Of a DNA stretch of 64,000 nucleotides, positions 34,009 to 46,260 are shown piece by piece. A model generated the notes under the pieces. The model did not search any database and was not told where the DNA came from. It saw nothing but the letters and a program-made list of their open reading frames with translations. Origin of the DNA: Buddleja alternifolia. Lineage: Eukaryota; Streptophyta; Magnoliopsida; Lamiales; Scrophulariaceae. Made by a program: the position numbers and the translations under genes. The number at the start of each line of letters is the position of its first letter. Within the stretch, counting starts at the first letter, position 1. The stretch covers positions 12,854,195 through 12,918,194 of the forward strand of contig CM033394.1 of NCBI GenBank assembly GCA_019426215.1, given 5' to 3'.

Positions 34009-34987
34009 ATCACTTCAATCCCCTTGCTTCTTTCACCCAGAAATAATTCAAGTATCCAACTTCGACTTCACACAGATCGCGAGGCTTGGATGGGGTTTTT
34101 CTAAACGGTTTGTTTGATTTTGATGAAGTTCAAACAACTTGAGAATATCTCATTAGTAATGTGGGTTTCTTCAAAAAGAATGTTTGAGATATTGGTTGAC
34201 TGTCTCAGGAATTGAAGAAAAGCAAGGAGAATATTTTCTTGAATATTCTGGCTTTTCTGAGATTTTAAGGAATGAGACTTCAATGCAACAACAATTTGTG
34301 TTGGAATTGATCGTTGTGTTTGGCTTGTTGTTGAATTCCTATTTATAGGCATTCTTGGAAAAAGTGTCCGTTTCACACATGCACAGGTGTGTCTCTCACT
34401 TCCGCGAGTGAACCACTTTTGTCCTTTTTCCTGAAAATTTGTTGCACAAAAGTTAGTACTGCAGTCTGTGAAAAGTTGACAGTCCAATAGGGTGGCTTCT
34501 CCGTACGTCTGAAAGTGCTTATCACATTTAATGCTCTTATCATCATTTAATGCATTTGAATTAAATACCCGTTGGTATTTAATGCACTGAGAATAATTGC
34601 ATTAAACTCCTTCTGGACTTGAAAATAAATTCAGGTGAAATCCATCATTGATAGACACTTATACATCCTTGAATTGCTTCTGCCCTATAAGGTAACGCTT
34701 GATATAGCTGGATATTTAGACGCTTGGAAACTTCATCTTCATTCAGACTTCAGGCGATTGAGTCTTCAAACTTAACTGCTGATAAGCTCACTCAGAATTC
34801 ATCAAACGCTCAGCCTACTTAGCCTAACAATCTAGAATAAAACAAAACGAAGCCTATAAAGCCTATTACAAATCTAACGCTTCAAAGACTATACATGATT
34901 TTTACTAAAATCAAACTTACATGTTTTGGGGTCTAACATAAATTCCTAATTGTCATCATCAAAACATCTAACATGAAATTCCTAACA
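34009..34987 (-). repeat. 5' LTR of element A, outer part
   Basis: Begins with the second ATCAC copy and continues the LTR broken at 21383, matching about 4480-5461 of the 3' LTR. Ends CCTAACA at 34987, followed by the A target copy ACGTC. TATA box on the minus strand at 34339-34348. Confidence 0.9.
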
Positions 34988-36149
34988 ACGTCAATTCGTT
35001 GGTTTTCCTTTGGATTCTATGGATACCTCTTCTACCTGCACGATGATCAAAGAGTCATTGTGGCACTACATGCTTAATTTCTTGAAGATGAGTTCGTTCG
35101 AGAAGGTGGTGCTGGAAGAAAGAATGTTCTGGAAGAACAAAACAAAACCTCTTTAGAGACCTCTGTTAAAGAGACTCAAATTGAACCAACCTAACTGCAA
35201 CCACCATCGCATAGATCGAGTAGAGTATCTCAACTACCTGAGAGATATGGTTATCTGCTATAGGGAGAGCATAATTTGTATGCCGTAGCGGAAGGAAATT
35301 ATGAATATGTTCCCTCTACTTTTGAACATGTAATGGCAGACATAGATTCTGTGAAATAGCTTGAGGCTATGAAAACAAAGATGGATTTGATGTATTCGAA
35401 CCAGGTTTGGACTCTAGTAGAAAGAATGTTCTAGAAGAACAAAACAAAACCTCTTTAGAGACCTCTGTTCAAGAGACTCAAATTGAACCAACCTAATTGC
35501 AACCACCATCGCATAGATCGAGTAGAGTATCTCAACTGCCTGAGAGATATGGTTATCTGCTATACGGAGAGCATAATTTGTATGCTGTAGCGGAAGGAAA
35601 TTATGGATATGATCCCTCTACTTTTGAACATGTAATGGCAGACATCGATTCTGCGAAATAGCTTGAGGCTACGAAAACAGAGATGGATTTGATGTACTCG
35701 AACCAAGTCTGGACTCTAGTAGACCTCCCTAGGGGTATTACAGCAATAGATTACAAATGAATTTACAAGAGAAAGATTGGTCCATATGGCAAAGTGGATA
35801 CCTACAAAGCTAGTCTTGTGGCGAAGGGATATAGTCAAAAAGAGGACATTGACTATGAGGAAACCTTATCCTCGATAGCCATTATCAAATCCATCAGGAT
35901 TCTGCTTGCAATAGCCACACACCTAGATTAGGAAATCTAGCAAATGGATGTGAAGACTGCATTCTTGCATGGATTCCTCAATGAGGACATCTATATGGAA
36001 TAGCTTAAAGGTTTCGTATCCAATGAAGATTCTCATAAGGTGTGTAGATTAAATAGATCAATTTATGGACCTAAACAAGCACCGCTGAGCTGGAATCTTC
36101 ATTTTGATGAAGCGGTTCGGAACCATGGCTTCATCAAGAACGAAGATAA
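34988..36149 (+). pseudogene. Copia pol fragment H, right half (IN end to RT)
   Basis: Continues the frame of 3783-3886: FVGFPLDSM..., then a Ser/Pro/Gln linker, RT with WIYKRKIG-like start, VAKGYSQKEDIDYEET, QMDVKTAFLHGFLNEDIYME, NRSIYG, SWNLHFDEAV, ending FIKNEDN where the G LTR begins. Several stops and one 302-bp tandem duplication. An old inactive copy, similar to but clearly diverged from B2. Confidence 0.85.
35118..35721 (+). repeat. 302-bp direct tandem duplication in H
   Basis: 35118-35419 and 35420-35721 are near-identical head-to-tail copies beginning GAAAGAATGTTCT. 302 is not a multiple of three, so the duplication shifts the frame. A few differences show that it is not very recent. 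Confidence 0.9.
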
Positions 36150-36646
36150 TGTTGGGATCGGTACTAACCCTGAAGGACGCCGGCACAGTGGAAAACATAT
36201 AATTTTAAAAAATTAAAGTAGCATGCCCTAAATTAGGGCTAGGTAGACATGGTACCATCGGATTCAAAATTATCCTAGAGATTTATTTTCACGTGTTTAC
36301 CTCTTGAAGACCAAAAATCAACAATGTCTTCTTAAGCAACTCCCTGCTACACCTCTCCGGATGGGTTTGACCTAGCGCCCCAAGTGTTGCGCCTCTAAGT
36401 TTATCCAAACCTTAGCTCATACCCACGAGTATCTCCACCAGTGCTAGTAAGGAGAAAATTGAATCTAGGCTTAGGTAAATGGGTAGGAATATATTTTGGT
36501 GTTCTTCATACTCAACACATGAGTTGGAAGAATATTGTGAAAGAGGTGGAAGAGAAAAGATGGAGAGAGTTTTTCACAATCTAAATTGTGTAGAGAGAAA
36601 AATTGACTTGTGAAAATTCAATTAGGGTATAGAATAAAATATCAAT

Positions 36647-36671
36647 ACATATATATATATATATATATATA
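36647..36671. repeat. (AT)n microsatellite
   Basis: Uninterrupted AT dinucleotide run inside the G LTR. Confidence 0.9.
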
Positions 36672-36769
36672 GGATGAGAGTCCACAAAATATGGAAACTC
36701 TCACACCCTTAAATACATGCCTGAATATCTCCACCAAAGTCAAACCACATACACACGCCCATACATGTG

Positions 36770-36771
<2 letters not shown>

Positions 36772-36801
<30 letters not shown>
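36772..36801. repeat. (AT)n microsatellite, second run
   Basis: About 15 AT units in the same G LTR, roughly 100 bp from the first run. Confidence 0.9.
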
Positions 36802-36804
<3 letters not shown>

Positions 36805-37330
36805 CCTCTTTCACTTATTAATTAATTAGAACACTAATTAATAATTAGTCTTTCCCAATTTAATAATCTAACATCCAACTATGTCTACCTTCTCAAGACA
36901 TTTAAAAAAGTTATGCATGATTTTATAAAATGTTTTTATTAAGTGTTGAAGGGAATATTCAACACTTAACATATATTATTTGATGATACCACTTGTTGTA
37001 ACATATATCAAATTTATGTTTGAGCGTCTAACATATCATGCACAAATAACTATAAGCGTTGATGGTCTATGCATATGAAAACAGATTTTGATCATTGACG
37101 CTTACACATATGTTCAAGTACAATTTTAAGGTTCCCCCTAAATTTGACAACTTGTAACATTTTTGAAAAAATCTTTCTAAAACACTATAATAAAATTAAT
37201 TCCCCTAAATTATATGTCTAATGAAAATATGATGCATAATGATTAAGCGTTTAAATCATTCATACCTCATTCTGGAATGAAGAACAGGAATTTCTCTTTT
37301 CATATAAAAGAAATTTCTTGAATTTCTTGA

Positions 37331-38111
37331 CTAATAAATCCCCTTTTCCTCACTTGATCCAGTTGCTTCTACCCCACTGACTGATTTTCCCTTGTTATTA
37401 GTTGTAGCAATTAAGGCTCCGGACTCAGTCGCCGAAGACGAGGTGTAGCTGACTTCTCCTAATTTGGATTCAAAAGCCTTTAGCTCCGAGAACACATGTT
37501 CTGGCATAATAATGTCCAACATTTTTTATTCTCTCATTGCTACAGTCTTTATTAGATATTTGCTTGGAAGACTTCTAAAAATCTTTTTAACCATTTCCTT
37601 GTTGGTCAACTACTTATCCAAAGACGCTAACTCTGCAATAAGTGACGTAAATCTCGCATCCAAATTGATCTAGAGTCTCACTTGGCAACATCTTAAAATT
37701 CTCAAATCTTTGCATGACTATGGAGAGCTTGTTCCCTCTCATTTGTGCTGAACCTTCACATATTGTGGCTAACTTATCCCAAATTTCCTTAGTCGTAGAG
37801 CACGACTTGACCTTATTGAATAAGTTATCATTGTCACCAATAGTTGTATATAGAGCGTTCTGTCCAACAATATCCAATTTTGCTCTTCGACGCTCATCAG
37901 CTACCCACTCATGCTTTGGCTTCTCAACATAACCATCCGGAGTCACTTCAGTCGCTCCAGGCGCTCTAGTGATGACTTTGAATATTCGAATCTGTCCATC
38001 TGAAATGATATCAGACATTTCATCATCACAAGCACAAAGATAAGTAAATGCTTTGACCTTCCATCAGTCATAATTTGACTCGGTCAAATTAGGAACTCTT
38101 GAAAATGCCAT
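37331..38111 (-). pseudogene. gag: Sirevirus-like gag of D, left unit
   Basis: ATG at 38111 (MAFSRVPNLTESNYD), then TGA where A has Ser, then capsid region CDDEMSDIISDGQIRIFKVITRAPG, a frameshift near 37660, and a second part ending ATGSSEEKGIY near 37331. It has no zinc knuckle because the C-terminal half of gag is deleted. PBS at 38191-38204. The following 36876-37330 is the non-coding spacer also found at 14890-15260 in A. Confidence 0.8.
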
Positions 38112-38206
38112 GAAAAATTTTAAAGCAACTAAAATTTTAAAGGGATCTGAACAAGCAGTTATACTTCGAAATTAAAAATTTCACTTTCAACCGCTCTGAT
38201 ACCAAT

Positions 38207-39981
38207 TGTTTGTCCCAAGTGGCATACGAAAAGGTCTAGAAAAGGGGGGTTGAATAGAACCTAAAGTCTTTTTTTGACTTCAAAAATTTCGCATTAAAAT
38301 TCGTTGGACGCTTGAAAAGTAGGCGCTTGACCTGATCGTCTAATGAAAACTGTTTTTATAAAGTTAACTTAGATTTCAAAATTTGAATATTATAACCAAA
38401 TAGGTTTAAGCGTTCACTTCTTTAATCAGTGTTAGCACAGCGGAATGATTTTATAAGTCTTCACTTTGAAAGTATTTAGCATCACAAGGTTTTCTTTAGT
38501 TGCTTTTGGATAAAACGTTTTAAACGCTTAGAATGCTTAGTGCTTGGTCAAGCGCTTAAGACTGGTTTGAAAGCTTAGCCTTCTCTTTTTCCAGATATAG
38601 TTGCTTAACTATTTTAATGCCTTTTCAAAGATTAATAAGCAAGAGTAAGGTAAAGCAATAAAGCAGTAAGTAACACAAGATATTGTAAGGTTCACTGGGT
38701 GGTGTAATCCCAGCTACGTCCTTCTTCTCCTTTGCACTCGGAGGCAATCCACTAGATTGATCATCGAAGAGTCACACAGAGACTTCTACAAAATAGGGAA
38801 ACATGAAGAGATGGATATGGATGACTTGAGCTCCTTCGTCACACAGATTTCTGCTACAAGCCACTTCAATCCTGTGCTTTTGGAAAGACGATATCGAGCT
38901 CCTTGATCACACAGACTTCAGCTCCAATAAAGACCTTCCTTAACAAACTTCTCTTACTAAAAAATACTGCTTGTGAAGTTAACAAGCTTTCTCACGTAGA
39001 TGAAAGATGTTGAGGGTTTATTGTAACAGGTTTGTTTGATGTTGGGAAGTTCAAACAACTTGCGATATCTCAATAATAGTGTAGGGTTCTTCTATGAAGA
39101 TGTTTGAGATATCGGTGACTGTCTTTGGAATGTATTTGAGAAGCTTGATGGATTTTGGCTATGAAGTTTGCAAGCTTTTGTCTCAAATTATTTCAGCAAA
39201 GTTTCCTCTCTGCACTCTCTCTAAGGTTTTGCTGGAGGGTACTATTTGTAGAGACTCTTGGAATTTGTCCATTGGACACAATCATGCGCGTGTCTCTCCC
39301 GCAGCGCGTCAAATAGTCCCTTTCTGACATTCCTGAAATTCTGCTGGTTCCGATTGGACAGGAGCAAACTTGAACTCTGAAAAGCTGACAGTCTAGTCAA
39401 AGTGTGGCTTGTCCACAAGTCATACTGTCTTGTTACATTTAATGCACTTATCAAGCATTTAATGCATTTTGAATTTATTTCCCGTTAGAAATAAATGATC
39501 GTTGGTGATTGCATTTAAGTCCTTGATAACTTGGGTTTTATCCTTCAGGTGAATCTGAAAGCTGGACGCTTTGAGTCGCTCAGACGCTTGATTCAACGCT
39601 TGAGTCACTTGGACGCCTGACTGGATGGTTGAGTCAATGCTTGAGTCACTTGGACGCTTAACTGGATGCTTGGGCCAAAAATCCTGAAATAGTTCTTTAG
39701 CGTTTGACAGACGCTTGGAACAAATCTTCATCTTCACTTTGACTTTGGACACTGATCTTCAACTTTATTGCGTAATAGACTCACACAGAACTCTATTAGC
39801 GACTCAGTATCTAATACTTAGTCTAAAATCTACAAAGATAAAAATTTCAAGCCTGACAAAATAAGTAAGCTTTTCAAACGCTTATACAATGTTTCAATGA
39901 AATCATAAACTTACATTTTTGGGGTCTAACATAAAATTCTATCTTGTCTTCATCAAAACATCTGCCATGAAATTCCTAAAT
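38207..39981 (-). repeat. Shared middle LTR of D
   Basis: Plus strand TGTTTGTCCCAAGTGG to AATTCCTAAAT, about 1775 bp, homologous to the A LTR with extra blocks of GACGCTTGA-type repeats at 39541-39720. Right flank ATTTCCCCCTTTTTT is the PPT complement; left flank is a PBS complement (38191-38204). Confidence 0.85.
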
Positions 39982-40189
39982 ATTTCCCCCTTTTTTATGA
40001 TGTCAAGACCTTAACTCTTATAACTCGTTTATAGTTCAAGAGTTTAAAAAAAACCCCAAAATAATATAAGTTAGCGTTTTGAAAGTTAGATAAGTTAGCT
40101 AATGTTAGATTAGCTTCAACAAGATGTTTCTATAAATCATTCATTCATATATATGGAATTGAAAGTGTATATGATTTATACTGAAATGA

Positions 40190-40495
40190 TGAATACCTGC
40201 CTTTTCTTTCTCTTTCCCATTAAAATGCTTTTCTTTCTCTTCTTCCCCCTTCTTGTCTTCATCAAGGGAAGACAACAGTTCAAGCGATACTCTGAAGCTT
40301 GAAGAGGAGGACCAGTTGGTGTGGGGAAAAACTCGGCCACTTCTATCGACCGCTCAGCGTCCACAGTCGCTTCCACGTCTAGAAGGACCGTGTAAACAAT
40401 ATCCTCTAGCGATTTCCACAGTCGCATCTACGTCTGGAAGGACAGTGAAAAATTCTCTAGCGATTTCCACCACCGTTGATACCACTTGATGGTAA
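40190..40495 (-). pseudogene. Remnant of Sirevirus accessory ORF in D
   Basis: Minus strand codes for a Lys/Glu-rich stretch (MGKRKKRQVFIISV end) that corresponds to the basic segment of the A ORF near 6180-6260. It includes an imperfect 54-bp tandem repeat beginning GTGGAAATCGCTAGAG. Only a short residue of the original ORF; 39982-40189 up to the PPT is non-coding. Confidence 0.5.
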
Positions 40496-41071
40496 ATCAA
40501 TATCCAACTATGTCTACCTTCTCAAGACATTTAAAAAAGTTATGCATGATTTTATAAAATGCTTTTATTAAGTGTTGAAGGGAATATTCAACGCTTAACA
40601 TATATCATTTGATGATACCATTTGTTGTAAAATTTATGTTGATGCTTGAAATCAAATTCTTTTTATTTTTGAGCGTCTAACATATCATGCACAAATAACT
40701 ATAAGCATTGATGGTCTATGCATATGAAAACAATTTTTGATCATTGACGCTTACACATATGTTCAAGTACAATTTTAAGGTTCCCCTTAAATCTGACAAC
40801 TTGTAACATTTTTGAAAAAAGATTTTTAAAACATTATAATAAAGTTAATTCCCCCTAAATTATATGTCTAATGAAAACATGATGCATAATGATTAAGCGT
40901 TTAAATCATTCATACCTCATTATGGAATGAAGAACAGGAATTTCTCTTTTCATATCTAAGAAATTTCATGAATTTCTTGACCAATAAATCCATTTCCTAT
41001 TCCTCATTCGATCCTATCGCTTCCACCTCACTGACTGATTTTCCCTTGTTATTAGTTGTAGCGATTAAGGA
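40496..41071 (-). other. Post-pol spacer of D, second unit
   Basis: Near-identical to 36876-37330 and related to 14890-15260 of A. No ORF. Confidence 0.6.
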
Positions 41072-41763
41072 TTAGGACTCAGTCGCTGAAGACGAGGTGT
41101 AGCTGAATTCTCCAAATTCGAATTCAAAAGCCTTTAGCTCCGAGAACACATGTTCTGGCGTAATAATGTCCAACATTTGTGATTCTCTCATTGCTACAGT
41201 CTTTATCAGATATTTGCTTGGAAGACTTCTAAAAATATTTTTAACCATTTCCTTGTTGGTCAACTCCTTATCCAAAGACGCTAACTCTGTAATAAGCAAC
41301 GTAAATCTCGCATCCAATTGATCTAGCATCTCGCTTGGCAACATCTTAAAATTCTCAAATCTTTGCATGACTATGGAGAGCTTGTTCTCTCTCATTTGTG
41401 CTGAACCTTCACATATTGTGGCTAACTTATCCCAAATTTCCTTAGTCGTAGAGCACGACTTGATCTTATTGAATAAGTTATCGTTGTCACCAATGGCTGT
41501 ATATAGAGCGTTCCGTCCAACATTATCCAAATTTGCTCTTCGACGCTCATCAGCTAACCACTCATGCTTTGACTTCTCAACATAACCATCCGGAGTCGCT
41601 TTAGTTGCTCCAGGCGCTCTAGTGATGACTTTGAATATTCAAATTGGTCCATCTGAAATGATATCACACATTTCATCATCACAAGAACAAAGATATGTAA
41701 ATGCTTTGACCTTCCATGAGTCATATTTGATTCGGTCAACTTAAGAACTCTTGAAAATGCCAT
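41072..41763 (-). pseudogene. gag: Sirevirus-like gag of D, right unit
   Basis: Starts MAFSRVLKLTES at 41763, with a frameshift at the following Asn-Tyr, then the main frame 41530-41072 (MDNVGRNALYTAIGD...FEFEFGEFSYTSSSATES). Closely related to the left unit. PBS at 41843-41856. Confidence 0.8.
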
Positions 41764-41858
41764 GAAAATTTTTAAAGCAACTAAAATTTTAAAGGTATCT
41801 GAACAAGCAGTTATACTTAGAAATTTAAAATTTCACTTTCAACCGCTTTGATACCAAT

Positions 41859-43593
41859 TGTTTGTCCCAAGTGGCATACGAAAGGGTCTAGGAAAGGGGG
41901 GTTGAATAGACCCTGAAGTCTTTTTTTGACTTCAAAAATTTCGTATTAAAATTCGTTGGACGCTTGAAAAGTAGGCGCTTGACCTGAGCGTCTAATGAAG
42001 ACTGTTTTTATAAAGTTAACTTAGATTTCAAGATTTGAATACTATAACCAAATAGGTTTAAGCGTTCACTTCTTTAATCAGTATTAGCACAGCGGAATGA
42101 TTTTACAAGTCTTCACTTTGAAAGTATTTAGCATCACAAAGTTTTTCTTAGTTGCTTTTGGTTAAAACGTTTTGAACGCTTAGAATGCTTAGCGCTTGGT
42201 GAAGCGCTTAAGACTTATTTGAAAGCTTAGCCTTCTCTTTTTCCAGATATAGTTGCTTAACTGTTTTAATGCGTTTTTAAAGATTAATATGCAAGAGTAA
42301 GGTAAAGCAGTAAAGCAGTAAGTAACACAAGATATTGTAAGGTACACTGGGTGGTGTAATCCCAACTACATCCTTCTTCTCCTTTGCACTCAGAGGCAAT
42401 CCACTAGATTGATTATCAAAGAGTCACACAGAGACTTCTACAAAATAGGGAAACAGGAATAGAGGGATATGGATGACTTGAGCTCCTTGGTCTCACAGAT
42501 TTCTGCTAAAAGCCATTTCAATCCTCTATTTTTGGAAAGACGATCTCGAGCTCCTTGATCACACAGACTTCAGCTCCAATAAAGACCTTCCTTAACAAGC
42601 TTCTCTTACTCAAAAATACTGCTTGTGAAGTCAACAAACTTTCTCACGTAGATGAAAGATGTTGAGGGTTTATTCTAACAGGTTTGTTTGATGTTGGGAA
42701 GTTCAAACAACTTGGGATATCTCAATAATAGTGTAGGGTTCTCCTATGAAGATGTTTGAGATATCGGTGACTGTCTTTGGAATGTATTTGAGAAGATTGA
42801 TGAATTTTGGCTTTGGAGTTTGCAAGCTTTTCTCTCAAATTATTTCAGCAAAGTTTTTCTCTCTGCACTCTCTCTAAGGTTTTGTTGGAGGGTACTATTT
42901 AGAGAGATTCTTGGAATTTGTCCGTTGGACACAATCAGGCGCGTGTCTCTCACGCAGCGTGTCAAATAGTCCCTTTTCGACATTCCTGAAATTCTGCTGG
43001 TTCCGATTGGACAGGAGCAAGCTTGAACTCTGAAAAGCTGATAGTCTAGTCAAAAGGTGGCTTGTCTACAAGTCATACTGACTTGTTACATTTAATGCAC
43101 TTATCAAGCATTTAATGCATTTTGAATTTCTTTCCCGTTAGAAATAAATGACCGCTGGTGATTGCATTTAAGTCCTTAATAACTTGGGTTTTATCATTCA
43201 GATGAATCTGAAAGATGGACGCTTTGAGTCGCTTGGACGCTTGAGTCAACGCTTGAGTAACTTGGACGCTTGACTGGACACTTGGTCCAAAAATCCCGAA
43301 ATAATGCTTTAGCGTTTGACAGATGCTTGAAACAAATCTTCATCCTCACTTTGACTTTGGACGCTGATCTTCAACCTCATCGCTTAATAGACTCACACAA
43401 AACTCTATTATCGACTCAGTATCTAATACTTAGTCTAAAATTTACAAAGATAAAAATTTCAAGTCTGACAAAATAAGTAAGCTTTTCAAACGCTTATACA
43501 ATGTTTCTATGAAATCATAAACTTACATTTTTGGGGTCTAACATATAATCCTATCTTGTCATCATCAAAACATCTAACATGAAATTCCTAACA
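41859..43593 (-). repeat. Right LTR of D
   Basis: Plus strand TGTTTGTCCC to CATGAAATTCCTAACA, 1735 bp, near-identical to 38207-39981. Its right flank (ACAAG) is G LTR sequence. Confidence 0.85.
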
Positions 43594-44519
43594 ACAAGCT
43601 AGCAATAAGTCTTTCCATAGTCTAGATTAATTATTCATAATAATTAACTAGGCCTTGGATAATTTCTCCAATTACCTTAAGGCATGTATTGGTCATGGTT
43701 CAATGTCTAGCAACGTTGCCACGACTTCCTAGATGTTAACGATGAAAATGCAAATCTTCCCAGATTTTAATCATTGTGTGAGTCGAATCCCTTCATCTAT
43801 TTCCCGTCCAATACCTAGGGTTTGGAGATGGTCGAAACCCTAATAGCCTCGGAAACTATGACTATGTTGGTTTAACTAGTGATCCGATCTTCCGAGCAGG
43901 GATCACCAATCCCTCTTACAAGACATTGCTCTAGCTAGAGACTTTTCGATCATTCAGCTTCACTCAACAGCATAAGAAATTCCCAGTACTTGTGACCCTG
44001 GATGAATCCCTTCTCTGACTGTCAATTGTTCTGCTGTAACTACCAGACTATACCCAACATGCACGCCGTATGACTCTCCTGGAGTGCACGTGCGTATCAG
44101 AGCAGAGTGGGTAGTACCCTTTCTAATGACATCTCAAGACTAAGGATTATCTCACACTACGAAAACCTAAGGGCTCCAAGTTCGACAGCACCAACGAGGA
44201 ATCATTGCGGGGCATCGACAATGGAACGCATCGACCTCTCCGAAGAGTTACATGCATGAACAAGTCTTGACAAGGCCAGTGATATCCCACATCTCACAGC
44301 CTCTATGACTTGGAACAATATTTCGGATTACGGTCTTTGAGAGCATTCCATATGTTTTCCCTGACCGCCCCCCCAACCATATGTAATCCATGGGAACTTT
44401 TTCTATACTATCACTAATTATAACAATAAAGAAGCATTTCGTAACATTTGATGTAATGTTAATGACTAGACTGACACAGTGTTAATGTTTAAGTCAACAG
44501 ATGGCCTATAACACTTTCA
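43594..44519 (-). repeat. LTR of element G, beginning portion
   Basis: Ends ATAACACTTTCA on the plus strand (minus TGAAAGTGTTATAGG, a TG start) right beside ATCTCCCACTTG, the complement of PPT CAAGTGGGAGAT. This marks it as a 3' LTR. Assumed to be the other part of 36150-36875. Confidence 0.65.
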
Positions 44520-46260
44520 ATCTCCCACTTGCCCAAGAGCCTACTATTCCCACACTGGTCCATCATCTAGATGACCTATTGATCACAGTTACTACTCAAG
44601 GATTTGGTAAAAAGGGGTTTGCCACGTTTCCATCTAGTTGACTTTTTCCACTCAAATGTCGACTCTAATTAAATAATCTCTCAAATTACTCGCTTCGCCA
44701 CTATGTATGTCTAGATAGTTGGTGAGACCTTTGCTCTTTTTTAAAAGGTTACATAGTTATCGATAATTTATAGTATTTATGTAGTTGATATTCGTTTGGT
44801 AGAACCTCATAGGTTCACCTATCTAACTATTTTTTATCACCGCATTCTTATGTGTGACCTAAATGGTATAGTTAACCTCTATCTCTTCTTAAGAGATGTC
44901 TTCAACCTTTACTTTCCCATTTGGCATAAAACAAATCCCCGATCATCACTTAAGTTCATGTCTTAAGACTAGAGCTTCTAGTTCCAATTTTCCCATGTTG
45001 TTATCCAATAAACAACACCAATCCAATCTATTGGACCAAAATAGGAGTTTGACTTAATACATGAAATGTATTAGTCAACACCTATTAAAACTCATAGAAT
45101 CGCACCTACTTTTCAGTTTATAATTTACAGGATGAATTACCTTTTAATTCTTCCATGTTGAGCTTAGTCAACATATTATCTACGGGTTCGAGCTGAAAAG
45201 GATTATGGCAACAAATGGCCCGTACATATTTCTACTTAATGCAATTGAGACATCTTTCCTTTTTCAAGTCCATTTTGGAAAATTGAGATGATGATCACAT
45301 GTACGTTACTTATGTAACGTTACCAACATATGATACTAACAAGCCAGTAGTATACCTATTAATCTTTTAGAACTTACGTTCAGAAAAGATTCAATCAGTA
45401 GATTGATTTTTGAAGCACTTATGCTATTAGGCTGGGTTCCACTACTTGTCAAGATATCTTGACTTTCGTCATATCCACCGTCAACATTTTTCAGCTCGAA
45501 GGATATGGAATTTGGGTTCCTAGGTTTATAGGTTTACTAGTCTATCTATTTTTACTGACGTTGGTGTTTATATTTATTGAGTCCTTAGTTTTCATTACTA
45601 TCCTCATACTTTCATGAAAGAACTCCTTTACCTTGAAGGTAGGATATTATGAAACGATCCCTTTCGTTCCAAGTGTAATGAACACAAAGATACTTGTAAA
45701 TACAAGACAAGAGGATTTATATCCTCAATTGCTCCCACTGTTTGCTTAACACAAGCAATACCTTTTACATCCTTGATGTGTGTGGTTTCCATATCACATC
45801 TTATGTGTCCATTTTGGTGTTACACTCATTATTCTATGTCTAATAGATTAATATACTTGCCTAGGTTATTACCTTGGTAGTTAGATCAATGTATACATTT
45901 TTTGTGTGATATGAGTCAAATGTTGTGAAGATAGCATGTTACAAGAATTAATTGCAGAACCATAAATAAGAACACGCATTTTAACAAAACTCGAATCTCC
46001 ACCGATAAATCAAGGTGGAGTAAAACACGGTTGAAAACATTAATCCAAAAAATGTTAAAACATTCTTCAAAACATTGTCTCGTAATTAAAACGACAAATA
46101 AATGATATCTTGTCCTTCAGCCTCAGCCACGAGAAATGCCTCTTTGGCATCTTCAGGACCATAACCTCATTTTTTTGTTTCCTGCTTCTTCCCACCATCT
46201 GCTATCCATTGCATAAGTGAGTTCCATAACAATGTCATTACACTTAAGAAGCATAGTTAA
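44520..46260 (-). other. Internal region of G without pol
   Basis: 1.7 kb with no ORF above background and no recognisable RT, integrase or protease motif. It lies between the PPT and the gag end, so G looks like a large non-autonomous Copia derivative. The PPT is identical to that of B. Confidence 0.55.

Larger units (their letters stand above)
3887..34987 (-). mobile_element. Element A: Sirevirus-like Copia retrotransposon with nested inserts
   Basis: The minus-strand order is 5' LTR (34987-34009 and 21383-20797), PBS (20794-20781), gag, pol, accessory ORF, PPT, 3' LTR (5461-3887). Target duplications are ACGTT (3882-3886) and ACGTC (34988-34992). Pol order is protease, integrase, reverse transcriptase, RNase H, as in Copia. 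The wording of RT and RNase H (SMMGELTFFLGLQVKQ, YVDDIIFG) and the extra ORF after pol fit the Sirevirus lineage. C sits in its accessory ORF and B1 in its 5' LTR. All coding parts carry stops or frameshifts, so it is defective. Confidence 0.85.
36150..36875 (-). repeat. LTR of element G, end portion
   Basis: Plus strand TGTTGGGATCGGTACTAACC, flanked on the left by GATAA (possible target copy, 36145-36149). Contains (AT)n runs. The LTR is interrupted by D and seems to continue at 43594-44519, where it meets a PPT. Confidence 0.65.
36876..43593 (-). mobile_element. Element D: tandem pair of pol-less Sirevirus derivatives
   Basis: Minus-strand order: LTR (43593-41859), PBS, gag, spacer, accessory-ORF remnant, PPT, shared LTR (39981-38207), PBS, gag, spacer, truncated end at about 36876. 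The middle LTR has a PPT on one side and a PBS on the other, so it joins two units. Protease, integrase, RT and RNase H are absent: gag is followed directly by the post-pol spacer. The left break starts within ATCCAACTATGTC, the same point at which the spacer begins in the second unit (40497). Confidence 0.8.

Noticed and set aside
40253..40489. Plus-strand 78-aa ORF with serine-rich repeat
   Set aside because: Antisense to the accessory-ORF remnant of D; the repeat is explained by the 54-bp duplication.
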